Shown here in pieces: positions 1 through 7,916 of a stretch of 17,231 nt of DNA. Position 1 is the stretch's first letter. Every line of letters starts with the position of its first letter. The position numbers and the translations under genes are program-made. Under the pieces are notes generated by a model. It was not told where the DNA came from and did not search any database. It was given only the letters and a program-made list of their open reading frames with translations. Source of the DNA: Nitrososphaerota archaeon (GTDB lineage: Archaea > Thermoproteota > Nitrososphaeria > Nitrososphaerales > Gagatemarchaeaceae); contig VBPQ01000058.1 in NCBI GenBank assembly GCA_005877185.1, forward strand, positions 1 through 17,231. Direction: 5' to 3'.

Positions 1-182
1 TGGACCAAGTGGAATGAGGCGTGTCGTTCTGATCTTGGAATCTCGTCGAGGAGTCCGGACTCATCGGCTTCTATCAGTGGGATGAAGTCTACCTGATTCT
101 TCGTGTCGATGAACTCGACGAGACGCTTGAATCTCGTGCAGGGGCCACAGTCTGCGTCGTAGGCTAGGACAAGTCTTGACAA
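1..182 (-). CDS. DCC1-like thiol-disulfide oxidoreductase (DUF393), truncated by window edge
   Basis: Reading the minus strand from a TTG at 180-182 gives an open frame to the left edge (60 codons, C-terminus missing). It begins with strand-forming residues LVLAYDADCGPC, in which Cys12 and Cys15 form a CxxC thioredoxin-type motif, followed by a helix (TRFKRLVEFID) and the strand VDFIPL. That order (YDxDCxxC, helix, FxPL, then an HLV strand) is the DCC1/DUF393 pattern, a family predicted to catalyse thiol-disulfide exchange. The substrate is unknown. The frame has a TGA upstream and no ATG or GTG, so TTG is the only ordinary start. A weak AT-rich stretch (about 203-211 on the plus strand) sits roughly 25 nt upstream and could be its TATA box. 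It is divergent from the purD-like gene. Confidence 0.6.
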   Translation of the reverse strand, partial: MSRLVLAYDADCGPCTRFKRLVEFIDTKNQVDFIPLIEADESGLLDEIPRSERHASFHLV

Positions 183-346
183 GCGTGTTCCAAGTTCAAA
201 CGTAAGATATGTGTAGTTAACTGATTCGCCTTGTCAGGCGATCCCTGCCCCTCGGCGCGAATCCACTTATCGAAACCCATTTGGGAGCTGACCCCACCGG
301 GCCCTCCCCGAAAAAAAGCCGAATATGGATTTCAGAATCTCAAAAC

Positions 347-354
347 TATTATAC
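347..354 (+). promoter_or_regulatory. TATA-like box of the purD-like gene
   Basis: The sequence tattatac is centred about 32 nt upstream of the ATG at 383, the spacing expected for an archaeal TATA box driving a leaderless or very short-leader transcript. A second AT-rich element, ctatatag at 361-368, lies closer to the start. No Shine-Dalgarno-like sequence precedes the ATG. The rest of 183-382 holds no recognisable gene; it contains one small hairpin (tcgcc/ggcga arms at 226-230 and 237-241). Confidence 0.5.
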
Positions 355-382
355 GGAACACTATATAGGCGAAACAAGAAAG

Positions 383-2704
383 ATGAAGTTCCTGTTTGTC
401 TCGGTCGAAGCGCTCTCGACCGACTTAGCGTGGGGGCTGAAGAAGGAAGGACACGACGTGAAGTTCTACACCCGCAGCGAGAGCGAGAAGGACGTCGGCG
501 ACGGCTTCGTCGATAAGGTCAGCGCATGGGAACCTCTCAAGGATTGGGCCGACGTCATCGTCTTTGACGACCTTGGTTTTGGCGAGACCGCGGACAAGCT
601 CAGAGCCGAGGGGAAGCTCGTCGTCGGGGGGTCTATCTACACCGATAGGCTGGAGAACGAGAGAGAGTTCGGGCAGGACGAGTTGAAGAGCGTCGGCGTC
701 AACACTCTCCCGAGCTGGAACTTCAGCTCGTTCGACGCAGGGGTAGATTTCGTACGAAAGAATCCAGATAGGTACGTCATCAAGCCGTCCGGGCGCGCCC
801 AGAACGAGAAGGAGTTGCTCTTCGTCGGGCAGGAGGAGGACGGGAAGGATGTTCTTTTAGTCCTGGAGCATTACAAACGGAATTGGTCAAACAAGATCAA
901 GATCTTCCAGATCCAGAAGTATGCGAACGGGGTCGAAGTCGCCGTCGGCGCCTTCTTCAACGGGAAGGACTTCGTCTATCCTATCAACGTGAACTTCGAG
1001 CACAAGCGTCTCTTCCCGAATGATATTGGGCCCAGCACCGGCGAGATGGGATGCTACGACGATAAGACAGAAGTGCTCACGGAGAAGGGCTGGAAACTCT
1101 TCAAGAATCTGTCTCCGGACGACGAGATCTGCACGCTAAACCCGTCAAGCGACGTCATAGAATTCCAGAGGCCGAGCGCCATCGTCTCATTCAGACACCA
1201 CAGGAAGCTCATCTCAATACAAAACAGAACACTCGATATCATGGTAACGCCAGACCACAACTTGTATCTGCAATCCCAGCAAGATGCTAAGAGGCACAGA
1301 AACAATTACCGTTTCGTGAAGGCAAGGGAGCTGCAGTCCCAATCTCAGATCAAGAGAACCGGAATTTGGATCGGCTTGGAAAACGAACACTTCACATTGC
1401 CATCAGTCACACTCGGTCACTTCGAAGGACGTCAAGTCGTGCTGAGCGAGACAGGCTCCCTGGAGGTGCCCATGGATAAGTGGTTGGCGTTCATCGGAGT
1501 CTGGCTCGCCGACGGCTGTGTGTCTGGTAACAGAGACAGTTACAGGATAAGCATTGCGCAAAAGTCTGGAGCGAAGGCCGAGAGGGTAGAGGGGCTGCTG
1601 TCGCAACTTCCTTTCAAGTTCTCCAGGGGGAAGAGCGGCTTTTATTGTTACGACAAACAGCTGGGTTCGTATCTGGCGGAGTTCGGAGGAGCACCCGAAA
1701 AGTATGTTCCAAGCTTCGTAAAACAACTTACCCCCACGAAAATCGGCACCTTTCTGGAATGGTTCGCTCTGGGTGATGCTACCTCAATGAAGAATGGGTT
1801 CAGAATCTTCTACACCTCATCCAGAAGACTGGCGGACGACATTCAGGAACTCCTACTAAAGGTAGGAAGACTTGGCATTATAAAACAAAGGCGAAGGGGA
1901 GGGAAGGTTCGGATAGTAGATTACAACGCGGATGCTTCGAGGCCCCAATACGAGGTTCTGGAGAGGGTCCGAAAGCTGGAATCTTGGATAGACTGGAGAG
2001 ACACCCGGACCGTTGATTACGATGGCATTGTCTACTGCGCAAGCGTAAAGAATCACATAATGTACGTGAGGAGAAACGGCAAGCCTTACTGGTGCGGCAA
2101 CACTTCGATGTACTGGACGAGAAACAACCCGCTATTCGAGAACACACTGTTAAAGGCGAAGGAAAAGTTGGCCGCCAGCAAGTACGTAGGATACATCGAC
2201 ATCAATTCAATAGCGAACAGTAAGGGCATTTACCCCTTGGAATGGACTTCGAGGCTAGGATACCCAACGATAAGCATCCAGATGGAGGGGGTGACCAGCG
2301 ATTGGGGGACATTCTTGAGCGAAATAGCCCAGGGCAAGGACGCCCAGCTCAAAACGAAGAAAGGCTACCAAGTCGGTGTTGTTGTCGCAATCCCTCCCTT
2401 TCCATTCGAGGACGAGAAGGCCTTCAAGAAATATTCAGAGGACGCGACGATACTTTTCAGGAAGACAACGCTCAACGGAGTTCACCTGGGTGAAGTGAAG
2501 AACGTGGATGGCGACTGGCACATTGCGGGGAAGTCGGGTTACGCCCTGGTGCTGACCGGTTCAGGGGCCTCGATGCAGGAAGCCATCAACTCCGCCTACC
2601 AGTCGGTGCGGAACGTCATGATCCCCAACATGTTCTACAGGGACGATATAGGGCAGCGATGGTTCAAGGACGTCGACATGCTCCTGAGCTGGGGCTACCT
2701 TTAG
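383..2704 (+). CDS. PurD-like ATP-grasp ligase interrupted by an intein
   Basis: The 773-residue precursor consists of N-extein (residues 1-223), intein (224-573) and C-extein (574-773); the spliced protein would be 423 residues, the usual PurD size. PurD (phosphoribosylamine-glycine ligase) joins glycine to phosphoribosylamine with ATP in purine synthesis. PurD-like signatures are VIKPSG (132-137), GVEVAVGAFF (183-192), GPSTGEMG (216-223; PurD has GPNTGGMG), LEWTSRLGYP (619-628; the metal-binding Glu/Asn strand of ATP-grasp enzymes) and a C-terminal MFYRDDIG. The N-terminus lacks PurD's hallmark GSGGREHA loop, so it may be a divergent paralogue acting on another substrate. The ATG at 383 is chosen because the TATA-like box sits about 30 nt upstream; the frame stays open to a TTG at 281, but those residues look non-coding. 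No other purine gene is adjacent. Confidence 0.85.
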   Translation: MKFLFVSVEALSTDLAWGLKKEGHDVKFYTRSESEKDVGDGFVDKVSAWEPLKDWADVIVFDDLGFGETADKLRAEGKLVVGGSIYTDRLENEREFGQDELKSVGVNTLPSWNFSSFDAGVDFVRKNPDRYVIKPSGRAQNEKELLFVGQEEDGKDVLLVLEHYKRNWSNKIKIFQIQKYANGVEVAVGAFFNGKDFVYPINVNFEHKRLFPNDIGPSTGEMGCYDDKTEVLTEKGWKLFKNLSPDDEICTLNPSSDVIEFQRPSAIVSFRHHRKLISIQNRTLDIMVTPDHNLYLQSQQDAKRHRNNYRFVKARELQSQSQIKRTGIWIGLENEHFTLPSVTLGHFEGRQVVLSETGSLEVPMDKWLAFIGVWLADGCVSGNRDSYRISIAQKSGAKAERVEGLLSQLPFKFSRGKSGFYCYDKQLGSYLAEFGGAPEKYVPSFVKQLTPTKIGTFLEWFALGDATSMKNGFRIFYTSSRRLADDIQELLLKVGRLGIIKQRRRGGKVRIVDYNADASRPQYEVLERVRKLESWIDWRDTRTVDYDGIVYCASVKNHIMYVRRNGKPYWCGNTSMYWTRNNPLFENTLLKAKEKLAASKYVGYIDINSIANSKGIYPLEWTSRLGYPTISIQMEGVTSDWGTFLSEIAQGKDAQLKTKKGYQVGVVVAIPPFPFEDEKAFKKYSEDATILFRKTTLNGVHLGEVKNVDGDWHIAGKSGYALVLTGSGASMQEAINSAYQSVRNVMIPNMFYRDDIGQRWFKDVDMLLSWGYL
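1052..2101 (+). mobile_element. Intein (Hint domain plus LAGLIDADG homing endonuclease) in the PurD-like protein
   Basis: This in-frame 350-residue insert starts at Cys1 (CYDDKTEVLTEKGWK, block A) and ends WCGN, followed by extein Thr. Splicing signals are block B TPDH (66-69), block F NHIMYVRRNG (334-343) and C-terminal Asn350. The penultimate residue is Gly instead of the common His, a variant seen in some functional inteins. The middle holds two dodecapeptide-type motifs, LAFIGVWLADG (145-155) and FLEWFALGDAT (234-244); both keep the catalytic-type acidic residue (D154, D242), so the endonuclease may be active. Splicing would join GPSTGEMG to TSMYW, restoring the ATP-grasp loop. Codons look more AT-rich than in the flanking exteins (by eye), which fits lateral arrival. 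Inteins are expected to excise themselves from the precursor protein. Confidence 0.93.
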
Positions 2705-2712
2705 ACGAGACG

Positions 2713-2937
2713 TCAACCCTGCCCTTCAGCCCAACTGTCAACGTCTGCCATTATTTCGCGCAGGCCGAAGTATTTCTCCTTCGCGAGAGCCTTCTTCAGA
2801 AAGTATCCCACCTCCCAGCCCTCGACGACGATGCCCCTCGTGCGCAACAGGACCTTTCTTCTAGTTGCGGGATACGAGAATCCCTTCAAGGCCTTCGCGA
2901 CCGACGCGTTGAGGCTGCTGACCTCGCACCAGGACAT
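2713..2937 (-). CDS. Small DUF2795-like protein
   Basis: A 74-residue protein read from ATG at 2935-2937. Its core (ALKGFSYPATRRKVLLRT, then a helix WEVGYFLKKALAKEKYFGLREIMADV) resembles the small DUF2795 fold: an L.G..YPA turn, a helix, and a final Y-x-S/G-x-x-x-h-M-x-D-V motif. DUF2795 proteins are short and of unknown biochemical function, so none is assigned. It converges on the purD-like gene with 8 nt between stops and is divergent from the M1 aminopeptidase. An AT-containing element around 2965-2971 sits about 30 nt upstream of the start. The family match is by eye and could be coincidental; the protein-like composition and the intergenic placement are the main support. Confidence 0.6.
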   Translation of the reverse strand: MSWCEVSSLNASVAKALKGFSYPATRRKVLLRTRGIVVEGWEVGYFLKKALAKEKYFGLREIMADVDSWAEGQG

Positions 2938-3032
2938 CCTCGTCGATGAGAGCGCCCCTCCTCATAAGGATGGTCCCTCAGTGGGCATCCGCCTCGGAAA
3001 GCTTTTCAGAGGACGGAAGGGGCGCCTTCTTC

Positions 3033-5558
3033 GTGACATTGGGCGAGAGGAGGTACAAGTCATTCCATCTCCCCGAGTCGAGGCCACACTTCGCCAGGAG
3101 CAAGGCCTTCCATACGGGGCACCTCAAGCTGGAGATCGAGGTGGACCTGCAGCGGAAGCGCCTCGAGGGCAGAGCCTCTCTAAAGATCATCCCCCTGAGA
3201 TCCCTTCAACGGATCGAGCTCGACGCGAGAACGATGCAAATCTCGGCGGTGACACTCGACGGGAGAGAGTGCAGGTTCGAGTACGATAACGAGAAGTTGG
3301 TCGTAGTCGCCGACTCCCCCCTGAGCCGAGGGGAGCACGAGCTACTCGTCACCTACGCAGCCTCGCCGACTCAAGGCGTCTACTTCATCCACCCTGACGA
3401 AGCGTACCCTGACAAAGAGGTTCAGGCCTGGACCCAGTCGGAGCCGGAGTTCGCGAGTTACTGGTTCCCCTGCTACGACTTTCCGAACGACAAGAGCACC
3501 AGCGAGATGCTCATCACGGTAAGGGAAGGATTCCTCACCATCTCGAATGGAAAGCTGCTCTCCGTCCTGAAGAGCGGGGATAAAGTGACTTACCACTGGA
3601 TAGAGGAGACGCGTCACTCCAGCTACCTCAACTCGTTCGTCGTCGGAAAGTTCGGAGTGAAAAAGGATGAAGTGGACGGGATAAGCCTAGAGTACTACTT
3701 TCCAGAAGGGAAGGGGAAGGACGTTACGAGATATTTCGGGGAGACGGCGAAGATGATGAAAGTCTTCGGGGAGCTGACCGGAATCAAGTACCCGTACGGA
3801 AAGTACGCACAGACGACGGTCGAGGATTTCATAATCGGGGGAATGGAGAATATCTCCGCCACGACCCTCGCAACGACCTACTACCCAGACGAGAGGTCGG
3901 ATGAGGACTTCCAGGTCTCGTATTCGAGGGAGGGGCAGAACGCGGTGAACTTGGTCGCGCACGAACTCGCCCATCAGTGGTTCGGCGACCTCGTCACCTG
4001 CGCCGACTGGACCCACGCGTGGCTCAACGAAGGCTTTGCGACTTACTTTCAGAGCCTCTACCTAGAGAAGGAGAAGGGTGTCGACCTTCTCAGGTGGGAC
4101 CTGTCGCTGAAAGCAGAAATCTATTTCGATGAAGACGAGACCTCCTACCGAAGACCCATCGTTGAGAGGAGCTACGTCTACCCCGATGACCTCTTCGACT
4201 CCACGACGTACGATAAGGGGGCCTGGATGATACATCAGCTCAGGTACGTGCTCGGCGACGAGTACTTCTTCAGAGGCATTCAAGAGTACCTCAAGCAATT
4301 TTCAAGAGAGAACGCCGAGACTCACGACCTTAGGAAGGCTCTCGAAAAGGTGAGCGGAGAGTCGCTTGAAGAGTATTTTGAGGAGTTCTTCTTCAAGGCG
4401 GGATACCCGGAATTTGAGGTTGAATACTCCTGGGACGAGGTCGGGTCGACCGCCAGCCTCTCCGTGAGGCAGACGCAGCCGACGGACGAGCGGACACCGA
4501 TTTTCAGATTGCCCTGTGATATCGTCTTCTACACCCAGAAGGGCAGGACGAAGAGGAGGGTCCTTCTCTCCTCCGCCGAGGAGAAGCTCACCTTCGAGTT
4601 GGGCTCGAAGCCGAGGATAGTGGAATTCGACCCGGAAGAATGGATCCTGAAGAAGGTGAAGTTTCGGAAGAGCTTCGAACTCCTCGCCAACCAACTGAAG
4701 GAGAGCGTCGACGCATCGAGCCGGGCGAGGGCGGCGGCCGACCTGGGTTCCACGAAGAATAATGCGGTGCTCGCCCCTCTGAAGGAAGCCGCGATGACAG
4801 ACCCGTCGTGGATCGTCAGGGCCAGGGCCGTCGAGGCTCTCGGCGAGGTCGGGACCGAGGACGCGCTGGCCTCCATTCTCTCGCTCGGCAGACCGGAGAA
4901 CAGAAGGGTGAGAAGGGCGCTCGCGAGGGCGCTCGCCAACTTCAAGGACAGCAGAGGAAACAAGCTCCTCGAAGAACTTCTGATCGGTGACGAGAGCCCG
5001 TACGTTCAGTGCGAGGCGGCGATCTCCCTCGCGAAGGCGCAGGCAGAGGGAGCCCTGCAGCTGTTGAAGAAGGCGATGAAAATCGAGTCTCCCAACTTCA
5101 CCCTTACCGAGGCCTGTCTAGACGCCGCCGGCTACATCAAGGATGAGGATGTAAGAACCCTGATCAGGGAGAACCTGAAGTACGGGGCGCCGAGCAGGGC
5201 GAGAACCGGGGCTATGAAGGGAATCATCAACCGGGGCTTCGCCTATGAAGATGAAGTTGCCATGCTGAAGGAGATACTTCTACGCGACAAGGAGTTTCGT
5301 GTGAGGTATTACGTCGCCGACCAGGTTGCTCCTAGGCTCGCGGAGAGGAGGATGCTGGAAGAACTCAAACGCGCGTCCGTATCGGACCCAGACCCCAGGG
5401 TGAGAAGGAGGGCCCTGGAGGCCTACTACGAGTTACTACGGACGGCGGAGACGATAAGCTCCATCGCCAAGCTCGGGGAAGAGGTAGAGGGGTTGAAGAA
5501 GGAAAACAGGGAGCTACGTGAGCGAGTCTCGAGACTCGACCGACAGACAGACTTCTGA
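3033..5558 (+). CDS. M1-family zinc aminopeptidase with C-terminal HEAT repeats and coiled coil
   Basis: A gluzincin aminopeptidase that removes N-terminal residues from peptides, related to archaeal tricorn-interacting factors. Numbering is from GTG 3033 (841 residues). N-terminal beta domain 1-175; GGMEN substrate-binding motif 269-273; zinc site HELAH 310-314 with third ligand Glu333 in NEGFAT (exact HExxH-18-E spacing); catalytic-type Tyr393 in TTYDKGAW; beta-sandwich about 445-545. The usual ERAP-like C-terminal helical domain is replaced by HEAT-type repeats (about 560-805) and a charged coiled coil (808-841). The frame is open to ATGs at 2946 and 2970, but 2946 would leave only 8 nt to the divergent gene's start, and homology-like sequence begins near RRYKSFHLPESRPHFARS. 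GTG 3033 (or TTG 3039), with an AT-rich element near 2998-3006, is therefore preferred; the start remains uncertain. Confidence 0.9.
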   Translation: MTLGERRYKSFHLPESRPHFARSKAFHTGHLKLEIEVDLQRKRLEGRASLKIIPLRSLQRIELDARTMQISAVTLDGRECRFEYDNEKLVVVADSPLSRGEHELLVTYAASPTQGVYFIHPDEAYPDKEVQAWTQSEPEFASYWFPCYDFPNDKSTSEMLITVREGFLTISNGKLLSVLKSGDKVTYHWIEETRHSSYLNSFVVGKFGVKKDEVDGISLEYYFPEGKGKDVTRYFGETAKMMKVFGELTGIKYPYGKYAQTTVEDFIIGGMENISATTLATTYYPDERSDEDFQVSYSREGQNAVNLVAHELAHQWFGDLVTCADWTHAWLNEGFATYFQSLYLEKEKGVDLLRWDLSLKAEIYFDEDETSYRRPIVERSYVYPDDLFDSTTYDKGAWMIHQLRYVLGDEYFFRGIQEYLKQFSRENAETHDLRKALEKVSGESLEEYFEEFFFKAGYPEFEVEYSWDEVGSTASLSVRQTQPTDERTPIFRLPCDIVFYTQKGRTKRRVLLSSAEEKLTFELGSKPRIVEFDPEEWILKKVKFRKSFELLANQLKESVDASSRARAAADLGSTKNNAVLAPLKEAAMTDPSWIVRARAVEALGEVGTEDALASILSLGRPENRRVRRALARALANFKDSRGNKLLEELLIGDESPYVQCEAAISLAKAQAEGALQLLKKAMKIESPNFTLTEACLDAAGYIKDEDVRTLIRENLKYGAPSRARTGAMKGIINRGFAYEDEVAMLKEILLRDKEFRVRYYVADQVAPRLAERRMLEELKRASVSDPDPRVRRRALEAYYELLRTAETISSIAKLGEEVEGLKKENRELRERVSRLDRQTDF

Positions 5559-5559
5559 G

Positions 5560-6228
5560 CTAAGAGAGTGTCCGGAGTAGAGCGGGAAGCTCGGAGATGG
5601 AACTCATGATCAGGTCAGCTCCCTCGGCTCCCAGCCTTTCCCGGCTGTAGTTTCCCGTCGCGACGGAGGCGACCCTCACACCGGCGGCGTCGGCGGCTTG
5701 AATGTCGAGGACGCTGTCACCGACGAAGAGGAGCTCGTCCTTCGATAGGCTTAGGAGGTCCAGCGCCCTCAGGATTCCATCCGGCTTGGGTTTCATAGCC
5801 GGGACATCGTCTCGCGTGAGGATCAGCTCGAAGACGTTCATCAGTCCGCTCTTCTTGAGGACTCGCGTCGCACCGGCCCTCCCGCTGTTAGTCAAGGCTC
5901 CGAGCCTTATCGAGGACAGTCGCAGGGCCTCCAGAGTCTTCAGGGTTCCACGAATGGGTTTCGCCTCCCTCGCGGAATCCAGCTCGAACTTGTCGAGCAT
6001 CGAGAAGACCCTCGACCTGAGGGTCTGGTAGTCGTCTTTCACCCGTCCGGAATCGATCTGCTCCTTCGCCGAGTCGAGTATGGCCTGCGTGAGGGTCATG
6101 GTGGTCAGGTTTGACGTCGAGTACCCTCTGCTGAGTAATTCTCCGATTAACGCGCTTCGCGTTCCAACGATATCGAAGGTGAACGTTACCAACGTACCGT
6201 CGACGTCGAAGATTACGGCTCGGATCAT
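5560..6228 (-). CDS. HAD-superfamily hydrolase, phosphoglycolate phosphatase-like
   Basis: A 222-residue HAD phosphatase of subfamily IA type. Motif I is DVDGTL with nucleophile Asp8 and acid/base Asp10; motif II is TNSG (113-116, Ser/Thr phosphate contact); motif III Lys lies in MKPKPD (145-150); motif IV is GDSVLD with Asp171 and Asp175. A helical cap sits between about residues 15 and 85. Such enzymes hydrolyse small phosphate esters (phosphoglycolate, nucleotides, sugar phosphates); the exact substrate cannot be read from sequence. The ATG at 6226-6228 lies 3 nt downstream of the stop of a small membrane-protein frame, suggesting co-transcription. Its stop is one base from the stop of the convergent aminopeptidase gene. 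Confidence 0.88.
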   Translation of the reverse strand: MIRAVIFDVDGTLVTFTFDIVGTRSALIGELLSRGYSTSNLTTMTLTQAILDSAKEQIDSGRVKDDYQTLRSRVFSMLDKFELDSAREAKPIRGTLKTLEALRLSSIRLGALTNSGRAGATRVLKKSGLMNVFELILTRDDVPAMKPKPDGILRALDLLSLSKDELLFVGDSVLDIQAADAAGVRVASVATGNYSRERLGAEGADLIMSSISELPALLRTLS

Positions 6229-6231
6229 CCG

Positions 6232-6357
6232 CTAGATCTTTCTCTTTGCGAAGAGAATCAGGATCGCAATCCCGGCGATCCCTATCGCCACCGCGAGGAC
6301 CTCCATCGCCTGCAGCGTTTCGGCGCCTGCAGCGAGCGGGAGTGACGCGATTGCCAA
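6232..6357 (-). CDS. Tiny single-pass membrane protein (41 aa), unknown function
   Basis: A TTG at 6355-6357 opens a 41-residue frame ending 3 nt before the HAD phosphatase start. Residues about 18-36 (MEVLAVAIGIAGIAILILF) form a strong transmembrane helix, followed by the positive tail AKRKI, which predicts a cytoplasmic C-terminus; the N-terminal part is short and mildly hydrophobic. A TATA-like element (gataaatagc read on the minus strand, 6379-6388) is centred about 28 nt upstream, the spacing of a leaderless start. An in-frame TAA lies just upstream of the frame, so it is not the end of a longer gene unless sequence errors exist. No family recognised. It is too short to be certain on its own; the promoter spacing and tight junction with the next gene are the main support. 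Confidence 0.45.
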   Translation of the reverse strand: MAIASLPLAAGAETLQAMEVLAVAIGIAGIAILILFAKRKI

Positions 6358-6378
6358 CCTGCTCTTACCTCGCTCCCA

Positions 6379-6388
6379 CGCTATTTAT
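6379..6388. promoter_or_regulatory. TATA-like element between the small membrane gene and tldD
   Basis: The sequence gctatttatc lies in the divergent gap between the minus-strand small membrane protein (start 6357, about 28 nt away) and plus-strand tldD (start 6456 or 6477). The spacing fits the minus-strand gene best. It could also drive tldD with a leader of roughly 45 nt. A second A-rich stretch, gaaataag at 6448-6455, is about 26 nt from the alternative tldD start at 6477. Confidence 0.4.
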
Positions 6389-6455
6389 CCATTGTCCGGA
6401 GAGAACTCTCAACCCCACCGAGCGAGCCGATGAGCCGACGCAACGCAGAAATAAG

Positions 6456-7916
6456 GTGAGGATTCGCCGCCTGATATTGAAGCTCGAGGAGCTGAAAGAC
6501 CTCGCAGATTATGCGATAAACCAAGCGAGATTGGCTGGCGCGAGCTACGCTGAAGCGAGGATTCACGGAGCCACCGGGAACGAGTCTCTCCTGAAAAACG
6601 GGGAGCCAGAGCCGGCGGTCCTCGTAGAAAGCTTCGGAATCGGAGTTAGGGTTCTGGCGAAGGGCGCCCTCGGATTCTCGGCGACAAATTCTCTCGACCG
6701 GAAGTCGGTGAAGCAACTCACGATAGTGACGGTGAAGATGGCGAAATCGGCGGGTGCGCTGCTGAAAAAACCTCTAACCTTCGACGCCTCGAAGCCCGTA
6801 AAGAAGAAGTGGAAGGCGGAGGAGAAGCAGAGGATAGAGGGCGGCGACGTAAGGTGGTTGGGGTCCCTTCTGAGGGAGATCGACGGAAGGTTAACGAGCG
6901 AGGAGGTCGGAGTCAAGCTTCCAGGCAGGTTCCTCACCGCCGGAACAACCCTGGAGGAGAAGTACTTCGTGAACAGCGACGGAGCGAGAGTCGAGAGCAG
7001 AGTCCCTAGGGTCCATTTCTTCGGAATCCTCACTGGGGTCGAGAACGGGGAGACCGCCCAGAGAATGATTCAGCAGGGCGAGAGCGGCGGCCTGGAGGTG
7101 GTAGAGAGGTTGGACCTGGTGAAGAGGGTCGAGCGAGAAGCCAAGACCCTCGGGGAGGTGCTCAGGAAGGCGACGAAGCCGCCCGAGGGGACGATAGACA
7201 TCGTCCTGAGCCCCGAGCTGTCAGGGATAGCCGCACACGAGTCTGTCGGCCACCCGCAGGAGGCTGACAGAATCCTCGGGAGAGAGGGTGCGCAGGCGGG
7301 CGAGTCCTACCTCAAGAGGGACAGCATAGGGCTGAAGGTCGGGAGCGCCGAGGCCAACGTGAGCGACGACCCCACCCTGCTAAACTCAAACGGTTTCAGC
7401 CCTGTCGACGACGAGGGGGTTGAGGGGAAGAAGAGGAGGCTCATCCAGGACGGGTATATCAGGGAGTTCCTCCAGAACAGGAGCACGGCCGCGGAGCTGG
7501 ATGTGACGAGCAACGGCGCCTCGAGGTCCGTCGCATTCAACCGAGAGCCGATAATCAGGATGTCGAACACCTTCGTCGAACCCGGGGAATACACCTTCGA
7601 AGAGCTCCTGAAGGAGGTACAGCTGGGAGTCTACTTCGCCTCCTTCACAGAGTGGAACATAGACGACAAGAGGCTCAACCAGAGGTACGTCGGTCTTGAG
7701 GCCTACCTCGTGGAGGGGGGTGAGCTGAAGGGGTTGGTGAAGGCGCCCGTCCTGGAGATAACGACGCCGAAGCTCTGGGGGAGCGTCAAGGCTCGAAGCA
7801 AGAGGATGGAGTTCGAAGCCGCGACCTGCGGAAAGGGCGACCCGATGCAGGGAATCCCCGTCTGGACGGGTGGACCCGACACCCTTCTCTCCGGAATCAA
7901 ATTGGGGTCGAGGTGA
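6456..7916 (+). CDS. tldD: TldD-type metalloprotease subunit
   Basis: A 486-residue TldD/PmbA-family protein. TldD and TldE form a heterodimeric metalloprotease that cuts unfolded or small peptides; in bacteria it matures microcin B17 and some other peptides, while archaeal substrates are unknown. The TldD-specific zinc motif HESVGH is at residues 261-266, and the C-terminal Cys ligand lies in TCGKGDPMQG (Cys458). The length matches bacterial TldD (about 480). The start is ambiguous: GTG 6456 gives MRIRRLILKLEELKDL, while TTG 6477 gives MKLEELKDL and has an A-rich stretch at the right distance. The frame is open to a TTG at 6246, but that part is not homologous-looking. Its stop overlaps the next gene's GTG (GTGA at 7913-7916), so it is co-transcribed and translationally coupled with tldE. 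Confidence 0.93.
   Translation: MRIRRLILKLEELKDLADYAINQARLAGASYAEARIHGATGNESLLKNGEPEPAVLVESFGIGVRVLAKGALGFSATNSLDRKSVKQLTIVTVKMAKSAGALLKKPLTFDASKPVKKKWKAEEKQRIEGGDVRWLGSLLREIDGRLTSEEVGVKLPGRFLTAGTTLEEKYFVNSDGARVESRVPRVHFFGILTGVENGETAQRMIQQGESGGLEVVERLDLVKRVEREAKTLGEVLRKATKPPEGTIDIVLSPELSGIAAHESVGHPQEADRILGREGAQAGESYLKRDSIGLKVGSAEANVSDDPTLLNSNGFSPVDDEGVEGKKRRLIQDGYIREFLQNRSTAAELDVTSNGASRSVAFNREPIIRMSNTFVEPGEYTFEELLKEVQLGVYFASFTEWNIDDKRLNQRYVGLEAYLVEGGELKGLVKAPVLEITTPKLWGSVKARSKRMEFEAATCGKGDPMQGIPVWTGGPDTLLSGIKLGSR

Noticed and set aside
226..241. Small hairpin tcgcc-ttgtca-ggcga as a terminator or regulatory RNA
   Set aside because: The stem is only 5 bp with no T-tract on either side; expected by chance in this base composition.
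281..382. N-terminal extension of the PurD-like gene from TTG 281
   Set aside because: The translated residues do not look like the family, and the TATA-like box at 347-354 would then lie inside the gene. ATG 383 is the better start.
2831..3289. Open frame of 152 residues on the plus strand
   Set aside because: It overlaps the M1 aminopeptidase gene and the DUF2795-like gene in another frame and has a low-complexity, Arg/Gly-rich composition typical of out-of-frame GC-rich DNA.
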